Source: Bradysia coprophila
Taxonomy: Eukaryota; Arthropoda; Insecta; Diptera; Sciaridae
NCBI RefSeq assembly: GCF_014529535.1
Contig: NW_023503555.1
Span: 7,502,001-7,566,000, forward strand
Direction: 5' to 3'
Length of the DNA stretch: 64,000 bases
Below the pieces are notes generated by a model, which searched no databases, was not told the DNA's origin, and saw only the letters and a program-made list of their open reading frames with translations. Each line of letters opens with the position of its first letter. The first letter of the stretch is position 1. The position numbers and the translations under genes were made by a program. Shown piece by piece: positions 50,701-62,031 of this stretch.

Positions 50701-53700
50701 AATTTTTTTAGCGCAACATTTTTGAATGAGAGAAGTTTTTAGAATTGGATTAAATTGATTGAATGCAAAAAAATAATCAAAATATTCCTAAGTAATGCTC
50801 ACTACAACTCAAACCTTGTCTGAAACGATCAGTGTTTTTGTTTAGTTTTTCGCTAGCTTTTAAACCATATCTCAGGATGTTTTCGCTTAAAAATCGTGTG
50901 TGATACATCAAATAAAGGTATTGACAAGACGAATCTAAATAATTTTTTGGTACTTATAGGCGAGAAAGCGATCGAAACAGCGTGTTTTGCTAGTTTTGTC
51001 TAGTGAAGTGTACGTTCAAAAATCGTGCGCGATATGTTAAATGACAGGTATTGACGACGAGACGAACAAAATATTTAATTTTAAAGAAAATAAGAAAATC
51101 TGTTAACCGCAATAACAGCAAAACCGCATATTTTTATACTTTTACACTGTTTTCCCGCACCTCCGTGCAGAATTAAAAAAGATTAAAGTAAGAGTATTGC
51201 CTTATTAGATGTGCACAAGGTAACTATTGTTGATTAAAACGTTCATCTAGTGAAGAAAAATGCATTGTTTCTGGTTCGTTTAACACCAAGGCTAAGAATC
51301 CCGACAAACATGACGACTCACATCGAAAATTTCAGATGTCGGTCACTGGTAAGACGTCCGGTGACCGATCCCGTTTTCTCAGATGTAGTACTATTTTGTA
51401 TGAAATGGTTTTTTACAGTTGTGTGACGCACTGTCAAGTTTCAGTACCCTACTTAGACTACCACTCACGCTTGAAGTGCGCTGGTACCACTCATGCTTGA
51501 AGTGAGTTGATTCAAATCAAACGCAGTGAAAGAGAGTGTGTGTGAGAGAGAGAGAAAGAGAGTGAGAGAGAGAGAAAGATAGAGAGATTAGCGTCTGAAT
51601 AAAATCGTGCTCCGCACCTGAACCTGGGCGTTTCGACGGAAGCAAGTACGTTCTTTTTCGACCTAATTCAAACTTCTTATTTAAAATGGGAATTTATCTG
51701 TGGATGTTAAAGTGTGAGGGGAGGTTCCATGAAACTTAAGGTCGTGTCGTCTGTCATTAATGAATAAGATGTGACTATTTTAATTAATAATATGGTTAAT
51801 GTTGCCTGGCCATGAAGGAATCTCAATTACACTGAACAATTCCTATCGACCATTAGTGAAGTCGAAGCAACTCTCAAGACTAAAACTTTCCATTTTTTTT
51901 CAGCATACGAATTGGAATTCGAAGAAGACACGCTGGAAGCGGAACGTAAATTTTATGTTCAAAAATATCCCAATGTAAATATGGTTGCTGATCGACGATT
52001 ACATTGTACCACCTGTGATACTCACATTGGATGTGCTGTCGCAAATGAATTAACTATTCGCATGCATCCTGTGCTACGTGTAACGCATTGTAAAAAGTGT
52101 CACACATTCTACAATAGCGGTGAATTCAGTAAAGGCGAAGACGGTAGTGAATTGTACTGTCGATGGTGTGGTCAAGGTAAATTTGATGGCAGACATCATT
52201 CTGGTGAATACGTAGCTGAATCTTTCCGTTCTTTTACATCTTGTTCCAGGTGGCGAGGTGTATTGTTGTTCGAAATGTCCGTATGTTTTCTGCAAGAAAT
52301 GCATTTTGCAAAATTTGTCCAAAAGTGTCATCACTGAAATAGAGAACAACGACGACTGGCAGTGTTTCTCCTGCTCTCCGAAAGTAATGTGGCCGTTAAG
52401 AGCGCAGCACTGGGCGCTTGTCAATTATATTGAAAAGACGAAAAAGTAAGTCTGGAAGAGACCTAGTTCGAGTAGAAATTAATGGTTTCCATTTTCATCT
52501 TCCTTTGCAGAAAAGTATTGAGTGAAGAGAAGGACGATGAGCAGATCTACGAATTGATGAACAAAGATCCGACGTTATGTTGTAAGGAAAAAAAGGCGAT
52601 AAGGACTCGGAAATCTACGAAGAGTAAAAGAAGACGTCGTCACAGTAGCACCTCTGACAGTGATTGTTCGATACCCGAGCCAAAACGAATTCCAGATCAT
52701 TCCGCAGTTTTACCGAAAATGATTGCACAACCGCAACAAAAAACTTCCAAACAACTGGATGAGTTAGTCTGTACCCCAGACATCTTAAGTATGTTCAGTG
52801 ATGCAGCCGAAGAACCAGCGGCTCCTGCGCCAACCAAATCTTCGCCTAGAGTACCACCATCACGAACAAGTTTGTCGGTGAGTCAAAAATCGGCGACATC
52901 TCAACCGCCGCCCCTAGTGATACGCCAATTACCAACTCAATTGCCAACGCAATCACCATCACCAGTACAAACCGTTCGCTTTCCAAACCGTCAATTTTCT
53001 GCTGTTCCACGAGTAGCTGTCCCACCACCGGCCTATTATACCGTTAACGGATTCCGAGTTGATTTGAATGCTGCTTCTCAACAGGAAACATACAGACTGC
53101 CGAACGGAAAGTTGATCCAAGTGAAAAAGCAAACGGCACCGAATCAATTGCCCGGACCGATGAATCGAAACTCGCCGTTACAGTCGCGATCTAACGTCAA
53201 CCCGAATCCATATTCGATTCGTTTCAATATTCAGCAGACTGTACCACCGGCACCCGTTCAAATTCAGAGTGTACAGACGCATGTACAGCCACAGCCTGCA
53301 CACTCGGCTTCCGCCGCACAGACATTACACCAACAGCACCTTCAACAACAGCAACAAATTTTAAATGGAATATCAAATGTAGCAACTGCGCCGGTGCTTC
53401 CGGTGGTACAATCAACTCAATTGGCAAACCGATACCCCAGTACACCACTGGGTCATGCCCAAACCGAGCTGGAGAAGGAAATCCATGGAGCACAAGAAAT
53501 TTGCCAGCAAATAGTTGGCAAGTGTAACACACTCATGAAATCGAATGCGTACAAAACAGTGCGAAACTTTAACGACGTCAAGGACTTGCACTTGCATCTG
53601 TCGTATCTGTTCACGTATACGATAGACAAGTTTACGACGTTGCAGACCAAATGTGCGGATGCTATGAAGTCATTGACAAATGCCCATGATGCAGCCAACA

Positions 53701-55454
53701 AATTGGCCGACAAGAAAAACAAATACACGAACGTGGACGACGATCTCGAAGTGGTAGAGCCGACAACAGTGTGCATTGAAATTGATTCAGACGATGACGC
53801 TGAACCAAAAAGAGCCCCTGCACCAGCAAGTGTTGAAAAGACAAAAAACAAACAACCGCGTAAGACAACCCATCAACCGAAGACAACCACACCTCTTTTA
53901 GACGGTCCAATCGAAATTGTCGATAACATTGATAATGACGAATTGGAACTGCCCCTGCCGCCAGTTCTGGAGTCTGACGATTCGGAAGCAAATGATCGTG
54001 AAAAATCAAAAGATACGTCGAGCGACTCGGCGAAAGATGTCTCAAACGACTCGGAATCATATGATCGGGAAAATGATGAAAAATTGAAATGTACGCCAAT
54101 CGTTGCTCTCGAGAAAGATAAAGAAATTGAGCGAAAGTTGCAGGAAATTTTGGACCGAGAAAAAACCGAAAATGGTGCCGCCTCACCAGTGAACATTGAG
54201 TGCGACGTGCAGATCAATGATGCAGCGATAGCAATCGATAGTTCCATTGAAGAAAATGATAGTGAAACGAATGCAGTACAAAGAGCGCACGATAAGGGCG
54301 ACAAGAATGACATTGAGATGGCGAATAATAGGGATGATGAGGTTGAGAAGGCAAGCAATGAGGATGACGACATTGAGATGGCAAATAATGGTAACGCTGA
54401 GGTTGAGATGGCAAGTAATGAAGATGACATCGTAGAGAAGGCAAATGTTGGGGACGATGACATTGAGAAGGCAAATAATGTGGATCCCATCGTTAAGAAG
54501 GCAAATAATGTGGATGACATCGTTGAGAAGGCAGATGCTGAGGACGATGATATCGTTGAGAAGGCAGATGCTGAGGACGATGATATCGTTGAGAAGGCAG
54601 ATGCTGAGGACTATGACATTGCGAAGACAAACAATGATCTGCAAAATGAGGGTGACAAAACCAACGATGAGTTAAGTGTTGGAAATGATGACCATAGCAC
54701 CAAAGGCGATGACAGCGAAAAAATCGAAGAAAATCACAAGCCCGAAGACGAGGATAAAATGGAAACAAATGAAAAGCAAGACGACTGCCCAAAAGACTGC
54801 GTGGAAAATGAAGACAAAGCCGATGATTTGACGAACGGTCAAACCAATGATGAAGATGTAGCTATGGCCGATTGCCAATTGAACACTGCCGATTTGAGTT
54901 GTCCGGGTAGTCCGGCGCTAACCGACAATTTGGACAACGATCTTCTGGACGAAATGGACCATCAGAACAATCTCACCGACAATTCGTTCGAAAATATCTC
55001 GTCGCCCGATATGTTCGATGACATGTCCAAGAATGGTTTTGATAAAGCAACAGGTAGGTTGATTATCTATTTCCTTCAATGTTTGTATGTTTGACATCAG
55101 GGCTGGATTGGTTAAAAAAAATCTCCTTACCTCTATGGGCTCTATGCTCATTTGCAACAATTCCAAAAATTTTCATAAAATCCAAAGGGCGCTTCGGGAA
55201 TCCCCCAAATTTACAGGCCTGGTAGAAACCCGATAGGCACGTCTTTCGTATTTTTCATCATACCCTCAATAGTTTCCTAGGTATAGTCCGGCCCTCGTCA
55301 CAATTGTTCCCATTCCCACTAGTGTGTATGTCCTGAATTATATTTTGGATGGTCCTACTTATTGTCTCCCCGATTAACATTTTTTTTTCATTATTATTCC
55401 ACAGACCACATTGTCACCTTATCATCAGAAAATGCCGATCCAGATCTCGTGTAG
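47711..55454 (+). CDS. ADD1: ADD-domain chromatin protein (ATRX-type ADD, no helicase)
   Basis: Five coding exons: 47711-47741, 51904-52176, 52250-52445, 52511-55053, 55405-55454, about 1030 residues. Residues about 40-145 form an ADD (ATRX-DNMT3-DNMT3L) zinc domain: the GATA-like pairs CTTC (45-48) and HCKKC, then [21 protein letters not shown] and CKKC, closing with WQCFSC. By family this reads unmethylated H3K4 with H3K9me3 and acts in heterochromatin. In Drosophila the ATRX helicase XNP and the ADD protein ADD1 are separate genes, and this one lacks any helicase. The rest is a basic stretch ([16 protein letters not shown]), a Pro/Gln-rich region, a helical segment around [20 protein letters not shown], possible SUMO-interaction motifs ([21 protein letters not shown]) and a long acidic repeat. 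Intron 1 is 4.2 kb. AATAAA lies at 55613. Confidence 0.88.
48537..49000. repeat. Large fold-back built of degenerate GATCTGA motifs
   Basis: The ends TGAGCTCTAGGGCTCGGAAC and GTTTCGAACCCTATGAGCTCA are inverted. The left half repeats TGATCTGA and AATCTGAT. The right half repeats TTCAGATCAGATC. A non-repetitive spacer of about 130 bases separates them. It lies in intron 1 of the ADD-domain gene. Same design as 26743-27148 with a different motif. Confidence 0.8.
49674..49965 (-). pseudogene. LINE remnant: C-terminal block, minus strand, one stop
   Basis: On the minus strand the frame reads [26 protein letters not shown], a TAG (49870-49872) where Glu is expected, then [20 protein letters not shown] and [19 protein letters not shown], ending at a stop at 49674. 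It covers the same terminal block as 25012-25221 with about 25 more residues upstream. It sits antisense in intron 1 of the ADD-domain gene. Confidence 0.78.
49985..50052. repeat. Short tandem array of GGTTAATCA
   Basis: Six degenerate units of (G)GTTAATCAT/C of 9-11 bases in a row, including ACTGGTTAATCATGGTTAAT and ACGGTTAATCATGGTTAATC. Confidence 0.75.
51528..51592. repeat. GA-rich simple repeat
   Basis: Runs of GAGAGAGAGAAAGAGAGTG within ADD-gene intron 1, about 310 bases before the exon 2 acceptor. Confidence 0.85.
54290..54645 (+). repeat. In-frame acidic tandem repeat inside the ADD-domain gene
   Basis: About ten degenerate units of 27-36 bases encode variants of DDDIEKANN and [11 protein letters not shown]. 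The last three [11 protein letters not shown] units (54530-54615) are nearly identical at DNA level, indicating recent unit duplication. The reading frame stays open throughout. Confidence 0.88.
55099..55295. repeat. MITE-like element in ADD-gene intron 4
   Basis: CAGGGCTGGATTGG on the left and AGTCCGGCCCTCG on the right are an imperfect inverted pair. Together with GGGCGCTTCGGGAA inside, they match the element in transporter intron 5 (16548-16672). Confidence 0.55.
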
Positions 55455-55612
55455 TAGAATTAGAAGGAAAATCGCTGCTTGCCAGTGATTTCATATAGTG
55501 CAAAGATGTTTTGCATCATTCGGAATTATCTAAATCTAAATCATTCTCACAAATTATCAAAACTGGAATGTTTGAGTTTCAATTTAAAAAAAAAATGAAA
55601 GCAAAAATCGAA

Positions 55613-55618
55613 AATAAA
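55613..55618 (+). terminator. Polyadenylation signal of the ADD-domain gene
   Basis: AATAAA lies 159 bases after the stop codon at 55454. Confidence 0.6.
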
Positions 55619-56289
55619 TCGCTGGCACTTTCCAATCACGCCAAATTTTATGTTACGAAAAGGAAAAACTTTTGGTTCTTTTATACTCTTCTCTTTGAAT
55701 GGAATTTTGTTCTTGTTTTGGTATAATAACATTCACATGCAACAATTAAATTTGAAATTAATTTCTAATTAAATATTTTACGCGAACATAAGAGAGTCAG
55801 AGGAACGAATAAACGAATATATTTTCCATGAGTTTCATGATTTTATAGAAGAAAAATAATAATAAAAAAAAATAATTTTTGGAAAATGTTTCTGAGTTTC
55901 ATTTTACACATCTAGACACAACGGATGAAGTAACTTGTCAGTGGAAATACCACTAAAAGTATATCGTATCACAGTTTTTAGTATTTACGAAATGCAGTGA
56001 GTCTGTGAATGGGTTTCAATATTGAATGGTCCACAAATCCACTGTGTCAGGTAACAATAGGCAACAGTTTGAAAATTTTCAACTAACGGCACCCTAGACA
56101 ACTGTTGCACCAACAACTGTCCAGTTTCCTTTTTTTCGGCTTCGGCTGCAGCGGAACTATGGACACCATCGGGACCAACAGATGCATGTTTCGTACACTC
56201 ACTTATACGTATTCATACGAAATCCGAAATTGAGAGATCTAGTAAGAGTAGATTACGTTCCTTTGTTGAATTTTTTCAAGGCGAAGCTT

Positions 56290-57216
56290 GACTCAGACCT
56301 CCCACGCCAAAAATGAGCTCCTTAATTATATAAGGAGGATTTTTTTTTTAAATCAGGAGGATTCAGGAGGTTTTCATAGTCATAAAATAAAACGCCAAAA
56401 TTATTTTAAAATTCTAACTGAGGGGGAAATCACTCTTTGATTTACACGCGATTTACATGATTTACGTGATTTACACGTTAATGTAAATCACTTGATTTCA
56501 CTGAAATTACCTGGTAGTTTCTCTTAATTTGAACGTGTTTTATTTTCTCCTTGTTGGTCTGACATTAATCGACATGATAATTATTAAAAATCCTTGATAA
56601 ATGTAGAGAAATCCAGTGATTTGCAATTCGTGTAAATCGTGTGCAAATCGCGTGTAAATCAAAAGAGTGATTTCCCCCTCGGATCTAACACATCTAACAC
56701 TTATAAGCTGAAAGATTACTTCCCACTTAGAAGAATCAATCATGCTACTCTGTATAACTAGAACACTGTTGTATGGAGTTGCATGCCAAATGTTTTTTCA
56801 GAGATCAAATATTTGAATCATAGAGTTGCACATTGAAGTCCAGCGGTTGAACTCCTTGCATTTAATAATTCTTTCGCCTTGATAGAACTATTCATATCAC
56901 AATGATTCTCTCTAGGTCTAGCTCATACAACGACATTGAAAGTGTTCTAGTGTTCTTAATCAATAATTGGTACCTGTTTGGTACAAGTGAGTGGATATAA
57001 AGTAATATGTGAGCGAAGCGAGCGAAAATTTTTCATTTCCAGCCAATAAATGTGCATAAGCTTGTGTCGATAATAAGGTAATTTTCCTGTGTTCATTCGT
57101 TTTTTTGTCGAAAAATTAGGAAAACAGGAGAATTTACTAAAAATAAGGAGGATTAAGGAGGGTTCATCAAAAATAAGGAGAATAAGGAAAATAAGGAGAA
57201 GTGGGAGGTCTGTTGA
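56290..57216. repeat. Nested fold-backs; GACCTCCCAC outer ends
   Basis: The outer ends GACTCAGACCTCCCAC and GTGGGAGGTCTG are inverted, with AAGGAGGAT motifs just inside each. Within it, 56422-56690 is a second inverted repeat: GAGGGGGAAATCACTCTTTG with GATTTACACGCGATTTACA on the left, and the complement (TCAAAAGAGTGATTTCCCCC) on the right. The inner arms also contain tandem GATTTAC units. Confidence 0.7.
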
Positions 57217-58765
57217 CTGCATAGTAACACGAGGTAAAATACAACTGGACGATTGATTTTAGGTAATTTCGCGAGTTGTAGCCCGAACGAACTGAGATAC
57301 GGAAATAGTAGTTATTTTACTCGTGATTTTTAACACTCATGTCATTGAAGTGAGGACTAATTTTCCATTTGGGTGCAGTGAGTGAAACTCTATAAACTTT
57401 TACATGCACCTGTTGTAATAATAGAATGTTCTTTGAGTGGATTTTGAGTTTCAAGAAATTTTCATTTTCAGAACAAAATTTTGAAGATATTTAAATTTAG
57501 CCTTCAAATTAAAAACTACAACTGAAGAAAAATTGGAAAATCTGTGGAAAATCGGAAAATTTTGGAAAATTTTAGGATCCTGAAAAAAAGCTTGAACTTT
57601 CCTCTTTCATTTGAGCTATATATCACTAAGGTAGACGAAGAAATCAGTTCACAATAATTCATTAAAGTTGCCTCTGCACACAAAACTTTGAAAAGGGGTG
57701 GAGGGGTTAAGGGTGGGTTTTTTAAGGGCTAGTAATTGTTTTTAAAATCTACGTTTCAATATTAATCACTGGTCCAAAGCACACCATTCTACTATAATTT
57801 GCACTAATTTTATGCTATGGACCCGCACACCATTTTTATACATATTATAGTCACGGTCTGATTGAATTAACGAACAAAGAAACAGGATACCAAAGGAAGT
57901 AAGAACATCTAGTGACAATTACACCGAAAATTATGTACCACGCCTTCGGACGGATACGTTGCTTCCAAATAGTCAAAATAAACATTTTAGAAAGAGGTGC
58001 ATAATCTACTATATATTCCACAGAAGCATAATCTACTATTACAGGTGTTTAAATAAATAAATAAATTTCTGAAAACGAATGTTGTTGCTAATTGTAATCT
58101 TTGAAAATTCAACAAATCTCTTTCAACAACAAATACTTAATAGGAAACAATTTTTTATTAATTACAAAGTGTAGTCCTCTCTATTACTCGATAAAGAATC
58201 AATTAAAATCAGACCTATAAAATCTAGATCCGTGTGCCGGTCACGCCAGCCAATTTTAGATCTAGCTTCTAGCATCTATAGCAGTCGTTGTCTTATTCAG
58301 TATAGATCCAAAGATGAATGCAATGAAAAGAAACTGTTGCTAATTGTGTACATACAAATACATTATTTGTAAGCAGTGAAATCAATCCCAAAATAGAATT
58401 GATATTCCGCTGAACAATAAGACCAAAGTTCGATTTGAACCCAAAGATTATATTTTGTCTTTTGTTTTAACTATTTTATTCCAAACCAGCATCAATGGAA
58501 AGCGAAAAACATTTTTGTGTGCCAATTAACCTTGAGCGATCTTTTTCGTGGGTACACCGAGTATTTTTGTCCTGATCGATGATAATCTATGATAATGGTT
58601 TTTCAACGATTCATCCGCCGTAGCCGCAGGGTATTTTTCCCAATCTAGCCGTCGAACCAACAGGCTCGGATTGATCGGCGCACGGGTTTTACAATAAAAA
58701 TCTTTTAAAATGTGAAGAATGTCGACACCGTTGATCAGTTGAAAAAAATAAAAGTTTGGTTCAGT
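57217..58765. other. Intergenic, no gene seen
   Basis: No coding frame or strong repeat structure recognised. Confidence 0.45.
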
Positions 58766-61700
58766 ATGAATTTACCATTAGTGGCTTCGATGATGTTGGT
58801 GCTTTATGTAAGCGTAAGTATTTAAGTTGAGTGAGCACTTGGTGCAAATAAAAAATATCACGCAAAATATCTTCCTTTTGACACGAATTTCCCCCTATTC
58901 AATGGACTCCGCAAATCAATTTCAAATAAGGTTTGAAATCAATCCATTAAAACGATATTTTTTTTATTTCTACGTTGATGGTGACGTATATATAAAAAAG
59001 GATCGTGAATTATCCTATCAGTCTCTCCATGTATTTTACCAGTTTTACCGACTATGTATTCGCGATCTGCAACGAAGGGTGCAATTCTCAACGGAAAATA
59101 ATTGCACCAGTCAAATTGCCAAGTTGCACGTAGAAAGTAACGCCGTGTCCAGTTTGGATATTTTGAAAATTGTGAATATTTGCAATACTCATATTTACAA
59201 AAATGAATCAAATAGAAAATGAAAATTAATTTCGAGCAGATGGACGTATTTGCAATGGAACATACTTCAACGAAAGAACTATTAAAAATATCAAACGAAA
59301 TTAGACTCTCGTCAATTCTCGCATTTTATAAAAAGAGAGAAATCGATCCGACGCAGCATATAAAAAATTTTGACGTTTGGCTCGCTTTCTCTCTCGTCTG
59401 ACATCTCAGTGAGTATAAACAAACAACGTGTTACTATTCGATTAAAATGGAGTCGCAACTGTATTATTTGAAGTGTAAATTTTATAAGAAAAACTTTGTT
59501 AGCCAGCGAAATGGCGTTCCTATTTACACTGGGGCGAAGGATATTGGAGCTGGTGACCTCACCGAACTACTTGATAACATTTGGAAGACAATCGTTGATA
59601 GTGGTTGCCTGGAGCGTGAAGTCATCGTCGAAGGCGAAAATGTTGCTTGGAGCGCTGATGTTCCAGATATTGCCAACAATCAAATTGATAAATTTGTGCA
59701 GATCTTCGATCCTAAGGGCAGAAGAAATCACACTCCTACAGGCATCAGCACGGATTTGCTAGTGAGCCTAAGAAGCAAAGAAGTGGACGTGGTGGTCTTT
59801 GTTTACACTCGCAACGTTGCAACAAACGGAATTTTCAATATTGTGAAAAAACAATTATTGGACCCAGCTGTTCGTGACCGATCTACTGCCGTTGCCAACG
59901 AGTTGATTGACGAGATCATCGGTAAGCTTAAGTCGGCTCACTCACATCATCTAACGACACCACAACCGATAGGCTGGCGAATATGGGCTACATTCATCGC
60001 AGCAAAACCAACGCATGCACACGAACAACTTATACGAGACAGTCCTCCGGACCATGTTGTGGTGTTGTTTCGAAATATTGCCACCAGTGAGGCAGAAATT
60101 TTATCGAATGCTCAGCAAGGACTTCGTCTTGCTCGAAACGTGAATGGGATGCAACGTACAAGTTTGCATGGTATTCGTTTGCGGGTGCAACAATTGCAAT
60201 CGATTATAAACTCGTGCCAACGAGAAGTGGAAAGTTTGATGACGCACCTCGAGTATCTGGAACAGCAAGCCGAACGAGAAGAGTCACTCCTGTGTGATAT
60301 GAACAACGCCGTACAACCAATGGAATCTACGTTTTCGCTTGATACTGCAGAGTTGGTCACGGATTGTGAAGACATTGACCATATGAACTGATATATGAGG
60401 CAGATGGTTCGGTTAACATTTTTCATTTATTTCTTTATCGTAGGACAGAATTCATTATATTGCTCTTGGAGCATTGCTTTGTTAAAAAACCTTTAGGGGC
60501 TTGAGAATTACTTTGTTAAAACCTTAAAGGGTCTTGAGAATTACACATGTTGAATTACGGCACTCAGAGGTTTTTCATTGGATCGAACGTGCCGTCATAA
60601 TTGTAACCACATTTCGTAAATATTGCCGTCGAGTCGAAGTAGCTGAATTTAGTGATGGTGGATGCCACAGCTGACAACAAATCGCTTCCTTCCTTGTAGC
60701 TTTTTTTCATGCTCTTTTTGCACAACCCGAAAATGATTTCTATCGGATTATAGAACGGACAATATGCGGGTAAGAAAATCACCATGATTCCCAACGACCG
60801 CAAGTAAGTCGTTATGTTCGGATCACAGTGTATCCTAGCTCCATCCAAAATAAAAACCGAATGTCTGCCGGGATATGTTTGCACCTTGTTGCTCAGAACG
60901 AAATCTCTGATGTTGGAAAAGAATATCTTTCTCGTGAATGTCCCATCCGTTTGGTAAGTGGCCTGGATGCCTGACTGACCCAAGAAACACAGCAACGATA
61001 TTCTGGGTTTTCGCACAAACTCACCTCGATGCACCAATCGCTCACCCTTGATTCCGTATCCTTTGTTCCTCAATATTCCCTTGTTGTCAAATCCTACCTC
61101 ATCCAAAAAAGTCAACGATGACAAATCCCATTGTATGGCAGCCAGCTCAAAAAAAAATCGGGTGATGTCGTCCTCACGAACTTGAATGGCACGTCTTTCC
61201 AGAGTCTTCCAAGTGTATCCTGCGTGATGAAGTATACGGCAAATAGACGAGGCCGATATGTTCGTTTCGAATTTTTTCATGAAAAGGCACTTTGCTTCGT
61301 GCAGGTAAGTAACAGGATTCCGGCGGTACAATTCAATAATCCAATTTCTTTGTCCATCATTAAATTTTGCCAATTTTCGAGCTTCGGATCTGGAGTAAAA
61401 ACCATTTTCGAGGTACTTTTTTATCCAGCGCGTGATGGTCGACTTATTTTTGTTGAAGGTTTTTGCGAGCTGTGATTTTCGTTGACCCAAAAAGAAATAT
61501 CCGTAGAGGCAGTAGTATACCACATCTGACGATGCGTGTTCCTTCGAAGTTTTATATAAAATTAACGACATGGTGCTAACGACTTTCAAAACAAAATACA
61601 AATCAAAACATAACCTCTATGTTTCGAAATAAACTCTCTTTGCATAAATGACAGACGAGAGACAAAGAAACGTTGAGAGAAATTTAAAAAACTACCGCGC

Positions 61701-62031
61701 TTGAAAGCTGCGCTCGAATTTGTGAGAAAATCATGATCTAAGTTTCGTTGCATTTATAATCGCACGCATAATATATGAGGAGAAAGGTTCCGACGCAGAT
61801 GAATGTTTTTATGAAGTTCTCGAACAACTGGAAGAGCTATCAAGAGATACTAAATATGTAGCCAAAAACCTAGTTCAAAAGTTTAAAAGTTGCCGAGCCA
61901 GACCAAATTTGTCACGATCATCGAGGTGTGTCCAAAAATATTGTTAAAATTTGGATTTTCTCTAACCAGTAATTTAATTATTTAGATGCGTGGTTTGGGT
62001 TCCCGGAATGGGACATTTCCAATGCCGATGA
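58766..62031 (+). CDS. Tentative small secreted-protein gene with a transposon in its intron
   Basis: An ATG at 58766 starts a hydrophobic signal-like peptide (MNLPLVASMMLVLY) ending at a GTAAGC donor (58807/58808). A candidate exon from about 59021 reads in phase SLHVFYQFYRLCIRDLQRRV, NNCTSQIAKLHVESNAVSSL. Two further pieces splice well: an exon ending at 61925 reads GSDADECFYEVLEQLEELSR and KSCRARPNLSRSSR, with donor GTGTGT. The last exon, 61986-62031, completes RCVVWVPGMGHFQCR and a stop. AATAAA follows at 62110. The parts look like a short alpha-helical secreted protein with Cys near the C-terminus. I recognise no family. The joins between 59200 and 61770 are not resolved, and the transposon occupies that gap. 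The model is an inference; parts may belong to different genes. Confidence 0.35.
59447..60391 (+). CDS. 314-residue protein of unknown function, transposon-associated
   Basis: Uninterrupted 314-codon frame starting at ATG 59447, with no intron. Residues 1-25 are Lys/Tyr/Cys-rich, and GVPIYTGAKDIGAGDLTELL follows. The middle is mixed alpha/beta in character (VDVVVFVYTRN at 113-123, PDHVVVLFRNI at 201-211). Residues about 239-283 form a likely coiled coil (LHGIRLRVQQLQSIINSCQR and on to LEYLEQQAEREESLL). The tail is acidic. No catalytic motif, zinc finger, HTH or signal peptide is seen, and I do not recognise the family. It converges on the transposase gene with 172 bases between the stops, and lies inside the same pair of inverted repeats. 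It is therefore probably an accessory protein of the element, though a captured host gene is possible. Confidence 0.7.
   Translation: MESQLYYLKCKFYKKNFVSQRNGVPIYTGAKDIGAGDLTELLDNIWKTIVDSGCLEREVIVEGENVAWSADVPDIANNQIDKFVQIFDPKGRRNHTPTGISTDLLVSLRSKEVDVVVFVYTRNVATNGIFNIVKKQLLDPAVRDRSTAVANELIDEIIGKLKSAHSHHLTTPQPIGWRIWATFIAAKPTHAHEQLIRDSPPDHVVVLFRNIATSEAEILSNAQQGLRLARNVNGMQRTSLHGIRLRVQQLQSIINSCQREVESLMTHLEYLEQQAEREESLLCDMNNAVQPMESTFSLDTAELVTDCEDIDHMN
60478..60543. repeat. 33-base tandem duplication between convergent ORFs
   Basis: Two adjacent copies of TTTGTTAAAA..CCTT.AGGG.CTTGAGAATTAC lie in the spacer between the two stop codons of the transposon. Confidence 0.75.
60564..61571 (-). CDS. DDE transposase, Tc1/mariner superfamily (DD34E)
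   Basis: Intact 335-residue frame from the ATG at 61571. An N-terminal helix-turn-helix region (RKSQLAKTFNKNKSTITRWI, residues about 31-50) and a second helical block (ASSICRILHHAGYTWKTLER) would bind the inverted repeats. The catalytic core has LDEVGF (Asp157), FILDGARIH (Asp243) and FYNPIE (Glu278). The second Asp and the Glu are separated by 34 residues, the Tc1-type DD34E spacing. No stop or frameshift is present, so the enzyme may be functional. An upstream TTG-initiated extension of ten codons is open, but the ATG is preferred. It cuts and pastes its own element by family role. It is antisense to the proposed host gene and convergent with the 314-residue ORF. Confidence 0.93.
   Translation of the reverse strand: MSLILYKTSKEHASSDVVYYCLYGYFFLGQRKSQLAKTFNKNKSTITRWIKKYLENGFYSRSEARKLAKFNDGQRNWIIELYRRNPVTYLHEAKCLFMKKFETNISASSICRILHHAGYTWKTLERRAIQVREDDITRFFFELAAIQWDLSSLTFLDEVGFDNKGILRNKGYGIKGERLVHRGEFVRKPRISLLCFLGQSGIQATYQTDGTFTRKIFFSNIRDFVLSNKVQTYPGRHSVFILDGARIHCDPNITTYLRSLGIMVIFLPAYCPFYNPIEIIFGLCKKSMKKSYKEGSDLLSAVASTITKFSYFDSTAIFTKCGYNYDGTFDPMKNL

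Larger units (their letters stand above)
59359..61694. mobile_element. Tc1/mariner-superfamily DNA transposon with two convergent ORFs
   Basis: It contains an intact DD34E transposase (minus) and a 314-codon ORF (plus) facing it. Outside them lie related inverted sequences: TTTCTCTCTCGTCTGACAT at 59386-59404 and, reversed, CTTTGTCTCTCGTCTGTCAT at 61648-61667, both preceded outward by ACGTTT. Further out AAAAAATTTT on the left and AAATTTAAAAAA-type sequence on the right suggest diverged ends near TA dinucleotides. The boundaries are approximate. Both frames being open suggests recent activity. Confidence 0.6.

Noticed and set aside
53224-54792. Long minus-strand open frames of 80 to 215 codons across the ADD-domain gene
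   Set aside because: They are antisense shadows of the acidic, low-complexity coding exon; serine- and leucine-rich translations mirror the Asp/Glu repeats.
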